64,000 nt of DNA from GWB2-37-7 sp942492835 (lineage in GTDB: Bacteria > Bacillota > Clostridia > Lutisporales > Lutisporaceae): contig OW818645.1 in NCBI GenBank assembly GCA_942492835.1, forward strand, positions 2,356,001-2,420,000, given 5' to 3'. The translations under genes were made by a program, and so were the position numbers. Positions 1 to 8,954 of the stretch are shown in pieces (position 1 is the stretch's first letter; each line of letters begins with the position of its first letter). The notes beneath the pieces are model-generated. The model was given only the letters and a program-made list of their open reading frames with translations, was not told the origin of the DNA and did not search any database.

Positions 1-252
1 ATACTTACAGAGGTTGAGAAGGTATCGTTAAACTTTAAAAAGCCTGATCAAAAGGATTTAGGCAACATTACAGTAGCTGAAGCAGAGAAGTACATAGAAG
101 AAGGGCATTTTGCACCGGGAAGTATGCTTCCAAAGATTCAAGCAGCTGTAATGTTTGCAAAAGCAAATCCAGGCAAGAAAGCAATAATAACTTCTCTTTA
201 CAAGGCAGTAGATGCTGTAGAGGGTAAAGCAGGTACAGTTATAACATTATAA
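1..252 (+). CDS. arcC: Carbamate kinase, C-terminal fragment (window edge)
   Basis: Open from base 1 to a TAA at 250-252, giving the last 83 residues. The segment contains KPDQKDLG, an AEAEKYIEEGHFAPGSM-like stretch and a KAIITSL strand, which match the conserved C-terminal part of carbamate kinase. The enzyme makes ATP from carbamoyl phosphate and ADP, the last step of arginine or citrulline fermentation, in the cytosol. The N-terminal part lies outside the window, so neither start nor operon partners can be judged. A terminator follows 6 bases after the stop, so this is the last gene of its transcript. Confidence 0.9.
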   Translation: MLTEVEKVSLNFKKPDQKDLGNITVAEAEKYIEEGHFAPGSMLPKIQAAVMFAKANPGKKAIITSLYKAVDAVEGKAGTVITL

Positions 253-257
253 AAAAA

Positions 258-287
258 ATACCATCGAGTAAAATCGGTGGTATTTTT
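258..287 (+). terminator. Rho-independent terminator after arcC
   Basis: ATACCATCGAGT pairs with AATCGGTGGTAT (two G-U pairs) and is followed by a short T run. It sits directly after the carbamate kinase stop. Confidence 0.8.
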
Positions 288-389
288 ATAAGTTCACATA
301 AATACCTTCAATTTATTAAAAAATATAGAGACAAGATTCAAATTTAATGATAAACTATCAAAGATAAAAAAATTGAAGGGAGAAGAGCA

Positions 390-1655
390 ATGAGTAGAAG
401 AGTAATTCAAGTTGAAGAAAGACCACCTTTACTACAAAGCATACCACTTAGCTTCCAACACTTATTTGCAATGTTTGGAGCATCAGTTTTAGTTCCTATG
501 CTTTTTAAGATTGAACCTTCCACAGTACTTCTTATGAACGGTATCGGCACACTGCTTTTCATTTTAATCACAAAGGGTAAGATTCCATCGTTTCTTGGCT
601 CCAGTTTCGCATTTTTATCTCCAACCTTTGTAATATTAGCATCTCAAGGATATAATGCAGCTCTTGGAGGATTCGTTGCATCAGGAATAGTTTTTATAAT
701 TATAGCACTTATTGTTAAATATGCAGGTGTAAACTGGATTGATGTAGTATTACCTCCTGCTGCAATGGGTGCTATTGTTTCAATTATAGGGTTAGAGCTG
801 GCTCCAACAGCAGCAAAGATGGCAGGACTTGTGTATGACACAAACAATACTGACCTGTATATGAACCCTAAGGTACTTCTAATTACTATTGTAACTCTGT
901 CAATAGTTGTAATAGGCTCGGTAACATTTAGAGGCTTTCTTGGTATCATCCCAATACTTGTAGGTATAGCAGGAGGCTACTTGGTTGCTGTATCAGTAGG
1001 CTATGTAGACTATGGAGCTATAGGCAAAGCAGGAATTTTTGAGATACCGACTTTTTATAAGCCTGTGTTTAGTTCATCGGCTATTTTAACAATACTGCCT
1101 GCTTCCTTAGTAGTTGTGACAGAACATATAAGCCACTTGATAGTAACAAGCAATATAGTAGGCAGAGATTTGACTAAGGATCCTGGATTGCATCGTTCAT
1201 TGATGGGTGACGGTATTTCCACTGTTTTATCAGGACTTTTAGGATCAGTTCCTACAACTACTTATGGTGAAAACATTGGAGTTATGGCAATTACAAAGGT
1301 TTACAGTGTATGGGTAATTGGTGGAGCCGCTGTAATATCTATAATAATATCCTTCTTCGGTAAGTTGTCCGCAGCAATTCAGACTATACCACAGCCTGTA
1401 ATGGGTGGAGTTTCACTACTGCTGTTTGGGACTATAGCAGCTTCGGGCTTGAGAATGTTGGTAGAGTCAAAGGTAGACTATGGCAAACCAAAGAATCTAG
1501 TGCTTACATCTGTAGTGCTGATTATAGGTCTTAGTGGAACACACCTACAGATAGGTACTGTACAGCTTACAGGTATGGCATTAGCTACAGTAGTAGCCAT
1601 AGTGGTAAGCTTATTATTCAAGATATTTGAAGTGGCCGGATTAATGAACGAATAA
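390..1655 (+). CDS. uraA: NCS2-family uracil/xanthine permease
   Basis: A 421-residue polytopic membrane protein of the NCS2 nucleobase:cation symporter family. The N-terminal PPLLQSIPLSFQHLFAMFGAS, the following VPML, the LGSSFAFLSP segment and the late TTYGENIGVMAITKVYS region are typical of the UraA/PyrP branch. It should import uracil, or possibly xanthine or another base, across the cytoplasmic membrane. The ATG has a GGGAG ribosome site 8 bases upstream. It stands alone between two terminators, so it is probably monocistronic. No PyrR-type attenuator or purine riboswitch is recognisable in the 138 bases upstream. The symbol denotes the family; the substrate is inferred. Confidence 0.88.
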   Translation: MSRRVIQVEERPPLLQSIPLSFQHLFAMFGASVLVPMLFKIEPSTVLLMNGIGTLLFILITKGKIPSFLGSSFAFLSPTFVILASQGYNAALGGFVASGIVFIIIALIVKYAGVNWIDVVLPPAAMGAIVSIIGLELAPTAAKMAGLVYDTNNTDLYMNPKVLLITIVTLSIVVIGSVTFRGFLGIIPILVGIAGGYLVAVSVGYVDYGAIGKAGIFEIPTFYKPVFSSSAILTILPASLVVVTEHISHLIVTSNIVGRDLTKDPGLHRSLMGDGISTVLSGLLGSVPTTTYGENIGVMAITKVYSVWVIGGAAVISIIISFFGKLSAAIQTIPQPVMGGVSLLLFGTIAASGLRMLVESKVDYGKPKNLVLTSVVLIIGLSGTHLQIGTVQLTGMALATVVAIVVSLLFKIFEVAGLMNE

Positions 1656-1699
1656 TAAATTTTAAGTGACAGGATCTAAGCATCTTGTAAATAAAAGGT

Positions 1700-1735
1700 G
1701 GCTGACAAGTATTAAATTTGTCAGCCATATTTATT
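1700..1735. terminator. Convergent (bidirectional) terminator between uraA and the symporter gene
   Basis: GGCTGACAA (1700-1708) pairs perfectly with TTGTCAGCC (1718-1726). T-rich sequence follows on the plus strand and an ACCTTTT tract on the minus strand, between two convergent genes. Confidence 0.75.
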
Positions 1736-1760
1736 TGTTTCACTAATGCTAATCATAGAT

Positions 1761-3002
1761 TTATGCATTATAGACATCCAACTCCAATTCTTTTTCACTT
1801 CTTGCTACTACTACAGCTCCAACTGCATCACCTGTGACATTTACTACAGTTTGAAACATATCTAATATCCAATCTACAGAAACTATCATAGCTATCCCCT
1901 CTATCGGGATTCCCACCTGTTGCAGTATCATTGCCAGGGTAATAATGCCAGCACCGGGCATTCCAACAGTACCAATTGAAGCTAAGACTGCTAGAAAAAT
2001 TATCATAAGCTGCTCTACAAATGTAAGTTCTATCCCAAAAACCTGTGCAATAAATATAGCAGCGACACCTTGCATTATAGCAGTACCATCAATATTGACA
2101 GCTGCACCTAAAGGTATTGTGAAGCTGGATATTAATTTTGACACGCCAAGCTTCTTTTGACAGATATCTAAGCTTATCGGAATGGCTGCATTACTACTGG
2201 AGGTACTAAAAGCAACAACCATTACCGGCCAATATTTCTTGAAAAAGATTATTGGATTTACTCTACCAAACACTTTTAGAGCGAAACCATACACAATTAG
2301 TATTTGTAGCAAGAGAACTAAAAGTATTGTTAGGACATATTTAAGCACTGGAAGGAGTACATCAAGACTTTGTACTATTATTAACCTTGAAATCAGTGCG
2401 AAAACTCCCAAAGGAGCTGTAACTAATACAATGTCAAGTATCTTTATCATAATATCATTTGTTTGACTTATAATGTTTAACAGCTGTTTAACAGGTTTAC
2501 CAATCAATCTGATTGCTACTCCAAAGATTATTGCAAATACGATTATTTGAAGTATATCTCCTTTTACTAAGGATTCAATAGGATTTGTGGGAATTATATT
2601 TACAAGTACATCCATGGTAAAAGGTATTTCGGCTACTTTATACTCTGTAGGCAAAGTAAGATTTAAGTCTAAACCAGGATTTATTATGCTGGCAAATATT
2701 AAGGCAAGTGTAATTGCAAACACAGTAGTAATTATGAAATATGTAATAATTTTTCTACTAATTCTTCTCAACTGCTTTGAATCTCCAATGTTTGCGGTTC
2801 CACAAATTATAGAGCAGAGAACTAATGGAGCAACGATCAATTGAATACCTCTTGAAAAAACACTTCCAATGGGACTTAATATCCATTTTGCTAGAATATT
2901 GTTGAATTCAATTGAGAATAGTTTATTGGCGATAAGACCAAAGAGAATACCTAATATTAGGGCAATAAAAATTTGGCAGGGTAAGGATATTTTTTTTCTC
3001 AT
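1761..3002 (-). CDS. Dicarboxylate/amino acid:cation symporter (DAACS family)
   Basis: A 413-residue protein of the GltP/DctA/GltT family with about eight membrane segments and two hairpins. It carries the serine-rich hairpin motif SSSNAAIP and the substrate/Na+-site motif TIPLGAAVNIDGTAIMQ. It takes up glutamate, aspartate or C4-dicarboxylates (possibly other amino acids) driven by Na+ or H+. The reading frame extends 16 codons further upstream, but the ATG at 3002 is chosen because AAGAGGTG lies 6 bases before it and the protein then begins with MRKK followed by the first membrane helix. It is divergent from the SPOCS gene and convergent with uraA. Which substrate it prefers cannot be read from the sequence. 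Confidence 0.88.
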   Translation of the reverse strand: MRKKISLPCQIFIALILGILFGLIANKLFSIEFNNILAKWILSPIGSVFSRGIQLIVAPLVLCSIICGTANIGDSKQLRRISRKIITYFIITTVFAITLALIFASIINPGLDLNLTLPTEYKVAEIPFTMDVLVNIIPTNPIESLVKGDILQIIVFAIIFGVAIRLIGKPVKQLLNIISQTNDIMIKILDIVLVTAPLGVFALISRLIIVQSLDVLLPVLKYVLTILLVLLLQILIVYGFALKVFGRVNPIIFFKKYWPVMVVAFSTSSSNAAIPISLDICQKKLGVSKLISSFTIPLGAAVNIDGTAIMQGVAAIFIAQVFGIELTFVEQLMIIFLAVLASIGTVGMPGAGIITLAMILQQVGIPIEGIAMIVSVDWILDMFQTVVNVTGDAVGAVVVARSEKELELDVYNA

Positions 3003-3159
3003 GATCACACCTCTTTTTTGAGTTTGTTTAATGTATATTAAGAAAATCATGAAATAATAACAAACTTGTATCAGTAATGCTTCCTAAAAACTTAGCATAA
3101 TTTTTATCTCGTCTCATATACATCTATAGAAACAAACTATATATAGGAGGGGTAATCTA

Positions 3160-4737
3160 ATGCCAGTTGAACTAATAAAGAACCCTTTAAAGGTTTGCAA
3201 AATAGTTGGAGAAAATGTATACAGCACTGTACTTGAAGAAGATATAAATGTACCGGATGTGAGTCCTGATGTGTACAAGGTACTTACTTCAACAGCAACT
3301 GTAATGGTCAAGGATTGCGAAGTGCTATCAGACAAAGTGCTTGTAAATGGTCAGGTAATGATTAACATACTCTATGAAGCAGATACGGATGGCAAGCCAA
3401 TTAATAGTATGGAGAGTCCTATTAATTTTTCACACACTATAGAAATTCCAGGCACCAGAGTTAAAATGAAGGAGTTTGTAAGTGCGGTTGTACAACATGT
3501 AGAAAGTGCTATTATAAACTCAAGGAAGCTAAACATAAGAGGTATATTGGATTTAGGATGTAGAGTTGAGGAATTGTTTGATCTGGAATTAGCTACTGAT
3601 TTAAGAGGATTATCAGATATTCAAATACTAAGAGAGCCATGTAAGGTTAAGCAAGTAGTATCCTACAATAAGGATCAATACAATATTAATGAGAAGTTGA
3701 TAGTTTCCCCTGAGAGACCAGCAATTCAAAAGATATTGAAGTCAGACTTTAAAGTAATGTTAAAGGATGACAAGATATATGATGGCAAGATAGAGCTTTC
3801 AGGAGTACTAGGAATCAACCTGTTTTATGTTGCAGCTGATGAAGAAAATTCCCTAAACTATATGGAGTTTGAAGTACCCTTTAACCAATACATAGAGGTT
3901 CCTGCTGCAGAAAGAAATATGGATTGTGTAACAGAAGCAACTCCAGGACTATTCTATATAGACACAACAGAAAATGATGAAGGAGAAAAAAAGATACTAA
4001 TAGTAGAAGGTACTATAAATGTAAACACTAAGGTTTACAAAGAATCAGAAGAAGATGTGGTTGTTGATGCTTATAGTCCTTCAAATGCAATCGAAATGAA
4101 CAAAGATGTAGTCAAGATGAATGAATTTGTTGGCAAAGGTTATTCAAATACAGTGATAAAGGAAAGTATCTCTATACAACATGGAGAGCCTGAAATAGAA
4201 AAAATATGTTATGTAAATGTCATACCAGTAGTAAATGAAATAAAAATACTAGATGACAGAGTGTTGGTTGAGGGTGTTCTAGAGACAGATGCCATATACA
4301 TGTCATCCTTTAGCGGAGAACCTACATGCAGCTTGAAGGAACAAATTCCTTTTAGACATTATGTTGATATACAAGGAGTAAGGCTTGGAATGCAATGTGA
4401 AGTAAAATGCGATATTGACAGCTTGAACTTTTCACCTATGAACAGCGCTATGATTGAATTAAGAGTAGTACTGGGCGTAGGGGCAAGTGCTTACAAGCAA
4501 ACTGATAAAAGGATTGTAACCAAGGTTGAAGAGCTAGAAGGAATAGCGATTGATCAAAGCAGAATCCCTGCAGTTACAATATATCTGGTTCAAAAGGGTG
4601 ATACTTTATGGAGTATAGCTAAGAGATATAATACAACAGTTGATGCACTTGTAAAGCTTAACAACATAGAAAACCCAAGCAAGGTAGCGCAGGGTATGCA
4701 GATTATGATACTCAAGAATGTAAGAGCAAGTAAATAG
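3160..4737 (+). CDS. SPOCS (DUF3794) and LysM domain spore-associated protein
   Basis: A 525-residue protein with no signal peptide or membrane helix. Residues about 1-460 hold repeated SPOCS/DUF3794-type modules, recognisable by the IVGE...INVPD...PDVYKVL pattern near the start and again in the middle and late parts. Residues about 475-520 form one LysM domain (VQKGDTLWSIAKRYNT...LNNI). In Clostridia this architecture belongs to spore coat/cortex-interface proteins made in the mother cell, with LysM binding peptidoglycan. AGGAGGGG precedes the ATG by 8 bases. It is transcribed alone and ends at a strong terminator. A mother-cell sigma-E promoter is expected, but only a weak candidate is visible near 3095-3123. 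Confidence 0.85.
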   Translation: MPVELIKNPLKVCKIVGENVYSTVLEEDINVPDVSPDVYKVLTSTATVMVKDCEVLSDKVLVNGQVMINILYEADTDGKPINSMESPINFSHTIEIPGTRVKMKEFVSAVVQHVESAIINSRKLNIRGILDLGCRVEELFDLELATDLRGLSDIQILREPCKVKQVVSYNKDQYNINEKLIVSPERPAIQKILKSDFKVMLKDDKIYDGKIELSGVLGINLFYVAADEENSLNYMEFEVPFNQYIEVPAAERNMDCVTEATPGLFYIDTTENDEGEKKILIVEGTINVNTKVYKESEEDVVVDAYSPSNAIEMNKDVVKMNEFVGKGYSNTVIKESISIQHGEPEIEKICYVNVIPVVNEIKILDDRVLVEGVLETDAIYMSSFSGEPTCSLKEQIPFRHYVDIQGVRLGMQCEVKCDIDSLNFSPMNSAMIELRVVLGVGASAYKQTDKRIVTKVEELEGIAIDQSRIPAVTIYLVQKGDTLWSIAKRYNTTVDALVKLNNIENPSKVAQGMQIMILKNVRASK

Positions 4738-4753
4738 AGATAGATGTGTATTG

Positions 4754-4781
4754 AAGCGAGAGCGAGAGCTCTCGCTTTTTG
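4754..4781 (+). terminator. Rho-independent terminator after the SPOCS-LysM gene
   Basis: AAGCGAGAG (4754-4762) pairs with CTCTCGCTT (4769-4777), loop CGAGAG, followed by a T run. Confidence 0.88.
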
Positions 4782-5014
4782 ATGTGATGGGTATAGGGGA
4801 AGAGGTACCTGTCTTCTTGTCCTTGTGATTTTCTTTGATTAACTATTTTCTGTATAAATCGACAAAAATGTATATAGTTTCTGAAAAATTCGGATTATAA
4901 TATTAGATGTAGAAATTGGTATAATGATAAGACTCAGAGAATGAGTCGATTGTTTCATTAAAAGAGGTGATAAAGTAGCAGAAATTGTGAACGATTTAAC
5001 AATTAGAAGGGGGA

Positions 5015-6658
5015 ATGATTTATTTGAGTAAGAATATTACAAGGATTATTAGTTTGGTTTTATGTTTTATTTTAATCCTACCAATATCTGCTTTTGCTCA
5101 ACAGACTACAAACGACTATAGTAAACACTGGGCGGGAGAACAAATCAAAAGCTTTTTGGATAAGGGGTTTATAACCGTTGATAAAGACGGTAACTTTAAG
5201 CCAGACAACTCAATTACAAGGGGAGATTTTGCTGCAATTGCAAACAAGTCTTTCAACTTTACAGAAAAGGATGAGACTAACTTTAAAGATATAAAATCCA
5301 GTGATACCTATTATAATGATATTTCAATAGCAAAAAAAGCTGGCTATTTCGTAGGGCTGCCTGATGGCACAGTATTACCAAAGGGTTATATGAGCCGTCA
5401 GGAGTTTGCTTTAATAATATCGAGATTATTAAAGCTTGATATTACGAGATATATTACTGAAGCAAGTAATTTTAAAGATGCAGCGACGATACCAAACTGG
5501 AGCAAAGGTGCAATAGGTGCAGTTGCCAAGGTTGGATATATGTTGGGAGAACCTGGAAATACGTTTAACCCCAAGGGTACTGTAACGAGGGCACAAGCTG
5601 TAGCAGTGCTTGAAAGATGTTACCTTAGTGGAGGTAGCTCACATAACAATACAAATACAGGTGAAGGTGCTATTGTAGTTACAGGTGCTGGTAATGCTTC
5701 AACCATTACTACTGACAATGGTACACTTCAAATGTTAGCTACTGTAACATCGGTAAATGTGACGAATAAGACAGTGACATGGTCTGTAACAAATGGAACT
5801 GGTTCAGCAACTATTAGCAATACAGGTGTGCTGAAGGCTGTTTCAAATGGGAAAGTTAATGTTATAGCAACAGCTAATGATGGCTCGGGAAAGTATGGAA
5901 CAAAAGAGATTACAATTAGCAATCAAGTGCCAACAATAATATTTACATCATCAACAGTTGCAAATGGAGCTGTTAATCCTGATATAGTTGTAACTCTTAT
6001 CAATGATACTTTCACAGCTAATGGGATTTCTAACCTTACAGCTAACTGGATGACCAGCATAGGAACGACAGGTCTTGCAGGAGGTACAATTACTAGAGAC
6101 AGCGATACACAGATAACCTTCCACCTAACTGGTACCGCACAAGTTGGAACATTAACGTTAAAAGCGAAAGCGGCAGCTCTTGCCAGTGGTGTTGAAAGTA
6201 ACACAATAACAATCTTTGTACTGCCAGCATCAGAAGCAAAAGGAACAATAGAGCCAGCTGTATCTATAAATGGTATAGGAAATATAGCATCGGAGATAAC
6301 TGACCACAATGTAAAATTTAAAGGAGAAATAGCATACTGTATGGCTGGTGAAAGTAATAGCCTACCTATATCCGGAAACTGGATAGGAGTAAAAATAACT
6401 GCTCCAGAGGGTGTAATACCAGATGAAAATGCTGTTCTCTATGTTAATGGTAGAAATTGTAATATAAATGAGATTAGCGGATGGAACAACATTATAGAGG
6501 AAGGCGACGGAATCAACTATTTTCACCTATATCAAAGAATAACAGATATATCAAGAGATTATATTATAGCAATAAAATTGAACGACGAATTAACTGAAGT
6601 ATATTCAATTGATTTTGCAGCCTCAGCAACTTTAGAAGTATTAAGAACAGATTTATAA
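5015..6658 (+). CDS. SLH-domain surface protein with Big2-like Ig domain
   Basis: A secreted wall protein. A signal peptide ends at about residue 28 (ISAFAQ). Three SLH repeats span about residues 33-205 (HWAGEQI...F..DNSITRGDFA; YYNDISIAKKAGY; PNWSKGAIGAVAKVGYM...TVTRAQAVAVLERC). A Big2-like bacterial Ig domain covers about 210-310, and beta-rich modules fill the rest. SLH repeats bind pyruvylated secondary wall polymer, so the protein should sit on the cell surface. The ATG at 5015 is only 1-2 bases from AGAAGGGGG; the in-frame TTG at 5024, at normal spacing, may be the true start. The coding frame continues directly past the TAA into 6662-6898, suggesting a nonsense interruption. Confidence 0.82.
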   Translation: MIYLSKNITRIISLVLCFILILPISAFAQQTTNDYSKHWAGEQIKSFLDKGFITVDKDGNFKPDNSITRGDFAAIANKSFNFTEKDETNFKDIKSSDTYYNDISIAKKAGYFVGLPDGTVLPKGYMSRQEFALIISRLLKLDITRYITEASNFKDAATIPNWSKGAIGAVAKVGYMLGEPGNTFNPKGTVTRAQAVAVLERCYLSGGSSHNNTNTGEGAIVVTGAGNASTITTDNGTLQMLATVTSVNVTNKTVTWSVTNGTGSATISNTGVLKAVSNGKVNVIATANDGSGKYGTKEITISNQVPTIIFTSSTVANGAVNPDIVVTLINDTFTANGISNLTANWMTSIGTTGLAGGTITRDSDTQITFHLTGTAQVGTLTLKAKAAALASGVESNTITIFVLPASEAKGTIEPAVSINGIGNIASEITDHNVKFKGEIAYCMAGESNSLPISGNWIGVKITAPEGVIPDENAVLYVNGRNCNINEISGWNNIIEEGDGINYFHLYQRITDISRDYIIAIKLNDELTEVYSIDFAASATLEVLRTDL

Positions 6659-6661
6659 AAC

Positions 6662-6898
6662 ATGATTAATGGTGCACAATTTAACTATGATAATGGAGCA
6701 AATTATGGCAGTATAACTTTTGGTGGAGCTCTATCAAAAATGGTAATCAAGTCAGTAAAATTTGAAGGAAATCCAGCCAATAAAGTTATATTAGAACTTA
6801 CAGGCTCCATAGGAGATAGCATAGACAATGGAACAATAACAATTGCAGCAGGTGAAGTAAATGGACACAAACATGGATTTGAGGCTGTGACTCATTAA
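6662..6898 (+). pseudogene. In-frame continuation of the SLH/Big2 protein beyond a TAA stop
   Basis: A 78-codon open frame in the same reading frame as the preceding surface protein, separated from it by TAA and one sense codon (AAC). No ribosome binding site precedes its ATG; the upstream bases are A/T-rich and still coding in character. The product is beta-rich (GSITFGG, KVILELTGSIGD, NGTITIAAGEV), like the end of a bacterial Ig-type surface module. The simplest reading is one gene carrying a premature stop. Alternatives are low-level readthrough of TAA or a separate leaderless small gene. Its length and composition fit the missing C-terminus. Confidence 0.55.
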
Positions 6899-6926
6899 TA
6901 TCGATTTAACGAAAGGAAGATGATGC

Positions 6927-7454
6927 ATGAAAAAGTCTAGTTACCTTATAATAGCAGGAATTATTTTTATAATATGTGTAACATATTTTTCCCAGGGGGG
7001 GAAGCATAACAGTCAAGCACAGCAAAATATAGCATGTGTAGCTTGCAATGGAAGCAAGCTTTGCTCGTTGTGCAGCGGTACAGGTAATTATGTCTACAAT
7101 GGGCTGATAGCACCATGTAGTTATTGCAATGGGTCAGGTGTGTGCCAAATATGTGGCGGAGCTAACTATGCTGAGCGGGCGGCGATGGCAGCACAGTCCG
7201 CACCGCAGCCACTTCCGTATTCTGTACCACAGGTAGACAATAGTAGCAGCATCCAACCAACAAGAACAATATGTATATCATGTGGAGGTTCAGGTTCATG
7301 TTCAATATGCGGAGGAACAGGAAGATATTCAAACTATGGATTTACCTCGGGATGTAGTGCGTGTGATGATTATGGAAGCACCTTAGATGGAGATGGTAAA
7401 CCTTGCGGCAATGGAAGATGTTCAACATGTCATGGAACTGGATTCACCCAGTAA
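6927..7454 (+). CDS. Membrane-anchored or secreted cysteine-rich protein with DnaJ-type zinc motifs
   Basis: A 175-residue protein beginning with a short basic stretch and one hydrophobic helix (residues about 5-22), so it is exported or membrane anchored. The exported part holds two cysteine-rich blocks of CxxCxG and GxGxC pairs (CVACNG, CSLCSGTG, CSYCNGSG, CQICGG, then CISCGGSGSC, CSICGGTG, CSTCHGTG) separated by a Ser/Pro/Gln-rich linker at about 90-110. The spacing resembles the zinc-binding centre of DnaJ, but no J-domain is present. AAAGGAAG precedes the ATG. It lies 28 bases after the SLH gene remnant and probably shares its transcript. Function unknown; metal binding or thiol chemistry outside the membrane is an inference. 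Confidence 0.7.
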   Translation: MKKSSYLIIAGIIFIICVTYFSQGGKHNSQAQQNIACVACNGSKLCSLCSGTGNYVYNGLIAPCSYCNGSGVCQICGGANYAERAAMAAQSAPQPLPYSVPQVDNSSSIQPTRTICISCGGSGSCSICGGTGRYSNYGFTSGCSACDDYGSTLDGDGKPCGNGRCSTCHGTGFTQ

Positions 7455-7521
7455 ACAGAGAATAGAATTAAGGATTGAGACAATATAAAACAGTCATAAT
7501 CGTCCATTACTGAATAAGTAT

Positions 7522-7562
7522 AAGCTGAGTGGTTTCATTAAGAAATTACTCAGCTTTTTTTA
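7522..7562 (+). terminator. Rho-independent terminator after the cysteine-rich gene
   Basis: AAGCTGAGTGGTTTC (7522-7536) pairs with GAAATTACTCAGCTT (7542-7556) with two G-U pairs and a 5-base loop, followed by a T run. Confidence 0.88.
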
Positions 7563-7639
7563 ATAGTAAAAAATCAATATGTATATATACAAAATGTAAT
7601 ACAATGGAGAAAAGGGACAAGGTGCTTTTCTACATATCC

Positions 7640-8482
7640 CTAAGACTGTTCTAAAATCGGTACAATACTATCAAGCCATTCTCCATCAAAAAGTTCAATC
7701 ATTCCCTTATCACAGGCTGCTGCAATTTTAGGATTGATCGGTAGTTTGGCAAGAACCTTAATATCATGCTCATTTGCTATTTTTTCGATATGGCTCTCTC
7801 CAAAAATATTATATTCCTTATCACAATCAGGACACTTGAAATATGACATGTTTTCAACTAAGCCGATGATTGGTATATCCATCATTTCAGCCATCTTAAC
7901 CGCCTTTGATACTATCATTGATACCAATTCCTGTGGCGAGGTCACGATTATAATTCCATCCATTTTTATGGATTGAAATACTGTTAGAGGTACGTCACCA
8001 GTACCAGGTGGCATATCAATAAACATGTAGTCTACATCACCCCATATTACATCTGTCCAGAACTGCTTTACTGTACTAGCTATTATTGGACCTCTCCAAA
8101 TAACTGGATCCGTGTCATTTTCTAGAAGTAGGTTAATTGACATAATATCGATGCCGGTTTTACTTTTAATTGGATATAAACCAATTTCATCTGATGTAGC
8201 TTTTTCATTAATTCCAAAGGCTTTAGGTATTGATGGTCCGGTGATATCAGCATCCAATATAGCAGTATTATGACCTCTTCTTTTCATCATTACTGCAAGC
8301 ATAGATGTTACTAAGGATTTGCCAACTCCTCCTTTACCACTAACAACACCAATTACCTTTTTTATATGGCTTAGCTCATGGGGCTTCTCTGAAAAATCTG
8401 TTGGAGCTTCCTTTCTTTCACTACAGCTATCTCCACAGCTATCACAGCAGGAATCACAATTCTCATTACAATTTTCACTCAT
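7640..8482 (-). CDS. mrp: Mrp/NBP35-family Fe-S cluster carrier ATPase
   Basis: A 280-residue cytosolic P-loop ATPase of the Mrp/ApbC/NBP35 family, which holds and transfers iron-sulfur clusters to apo-proteins. The deviant Walker A motif GKGGVGKS is at residues 49-56, followed by DADITGPS and IDMPPGTGD (Walker B region). The CPDC pair near residue 216 is the expected bridging cluster ligand. The N-terminus has eight clustered Cys in the first 20 residues, more than in bacterial ApbC and reminiscent of the NBP35 N-terminal ferredoxin-like motif. The start has AAGGAG 8 bases upstream. It follows the DUF134 gene after 95 bases on the same strand and probably belongs to its transcript. Confidence 0.9.
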   Translation of the reverse strand: MSENCNENCDSCCDSCGDSCSERKEAPTDFSEKPHELSHIKKVIGVVSGKGGVGKSLVTSMLAVMMKRRGHNTAILDADITGPSIPKAFGINEKATSDEIGLYPIKSKTGIDIMSINLLLENDTDPVIWRGPIIASTVKQFWTDVIWGDVDYMFIDMPPGTGDVPLTVFQSIKMDGIIIVTSPQELVSMIVSKAVKMAEMMDIPIIGLVENMSYFKCPDCDKEYNIFGESHIEKIANEHDIKVLAKLPINPKIAAACDKGMIELFDGEWLDSIVPILEQS

Positions 8483-8577
8483 TTTATTTTCTCCTTTATG
8501 TATATATTATTTGTTATACTGCATATAAAATTGATGCTTAACAATTCTACACAATATTATTACTCTTTTGAATATAA

Positions 8578-8937
8578 TTATGTTGTATCTTTGTTATATT
8601 TATGTTTGCGGCAGCCACCACAACTGCATGATTTTTCAAGTCCATCACAAAGCTTATAATCACCACCCTCAATTTTCAGCACCTTTCCGTTTACTATGGA
8701 CTCTGCAAGTTTTTTCCTTGCCTCATTATAAATACTCTGGATGGTAGTGCGTGAGATATTCATCTGGTTGGCACACTCTTCCTGCATAAAACCTTCTAAA
8801 TCAATCAGTCTTATTGTTTCATATTCATCAACACTCATAATTATAAAATGTTCTTGATTAATCGGTGCATTGAGAGGTCCAAATTGATTACGTTCTGGCA
8901 AGCAACACACCTTTCTCCATTTCCTAGGTCTTGGCAT
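8578..8937 (-). CDS. DUF134 family DNA-binding protein
   Basis: A 119-residue protein opening with MPRPRKWRKVC, the hallmark start of the DUF134 family. A sigma-70 region 4-like helix-turn-helix follows (QEECANQMNISRTTIQSIYNEARKKLAE, about residues 52-80). The tail holds a cysteine cluster (CDG...CSCGGC) that could bind a metal or an Fe-S cluster. The frame extends 22 codons further upstream, but the ATG at 8937 has AAAGGAGGG at good spacing. Its own promoter sits between two arms of a 12-bp inverted repeat, so autoregulation is likely. Pairing with Mrp/NifX-type Fe-S proteins is common for this family and suggests control of cluster assembly. Confidence 0.82.
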   Translation of the reverse strand: MPRPRKWRKVCCLPERNQFGPLNAPINQEHFIIMSVDEYETIRLIDLEGFMQEECANQMNISRTTIQSIYNEARKKLAESIVNGKVLKIEGGDYKLCDGLEKSCSCGGCRKHKYNKDTT

Positions 8938-8954
8938 ATGCTGCCCTCCTTTAA

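Noticed and set aside
3095..3123. Sigma-E promoter ahead of the SPOCS-LysM gene (GCATAATT and CATATACAT)
   Set aside because: The 12-base spacing is too short for a sigma-E promoter, so it is not listed as a feature.
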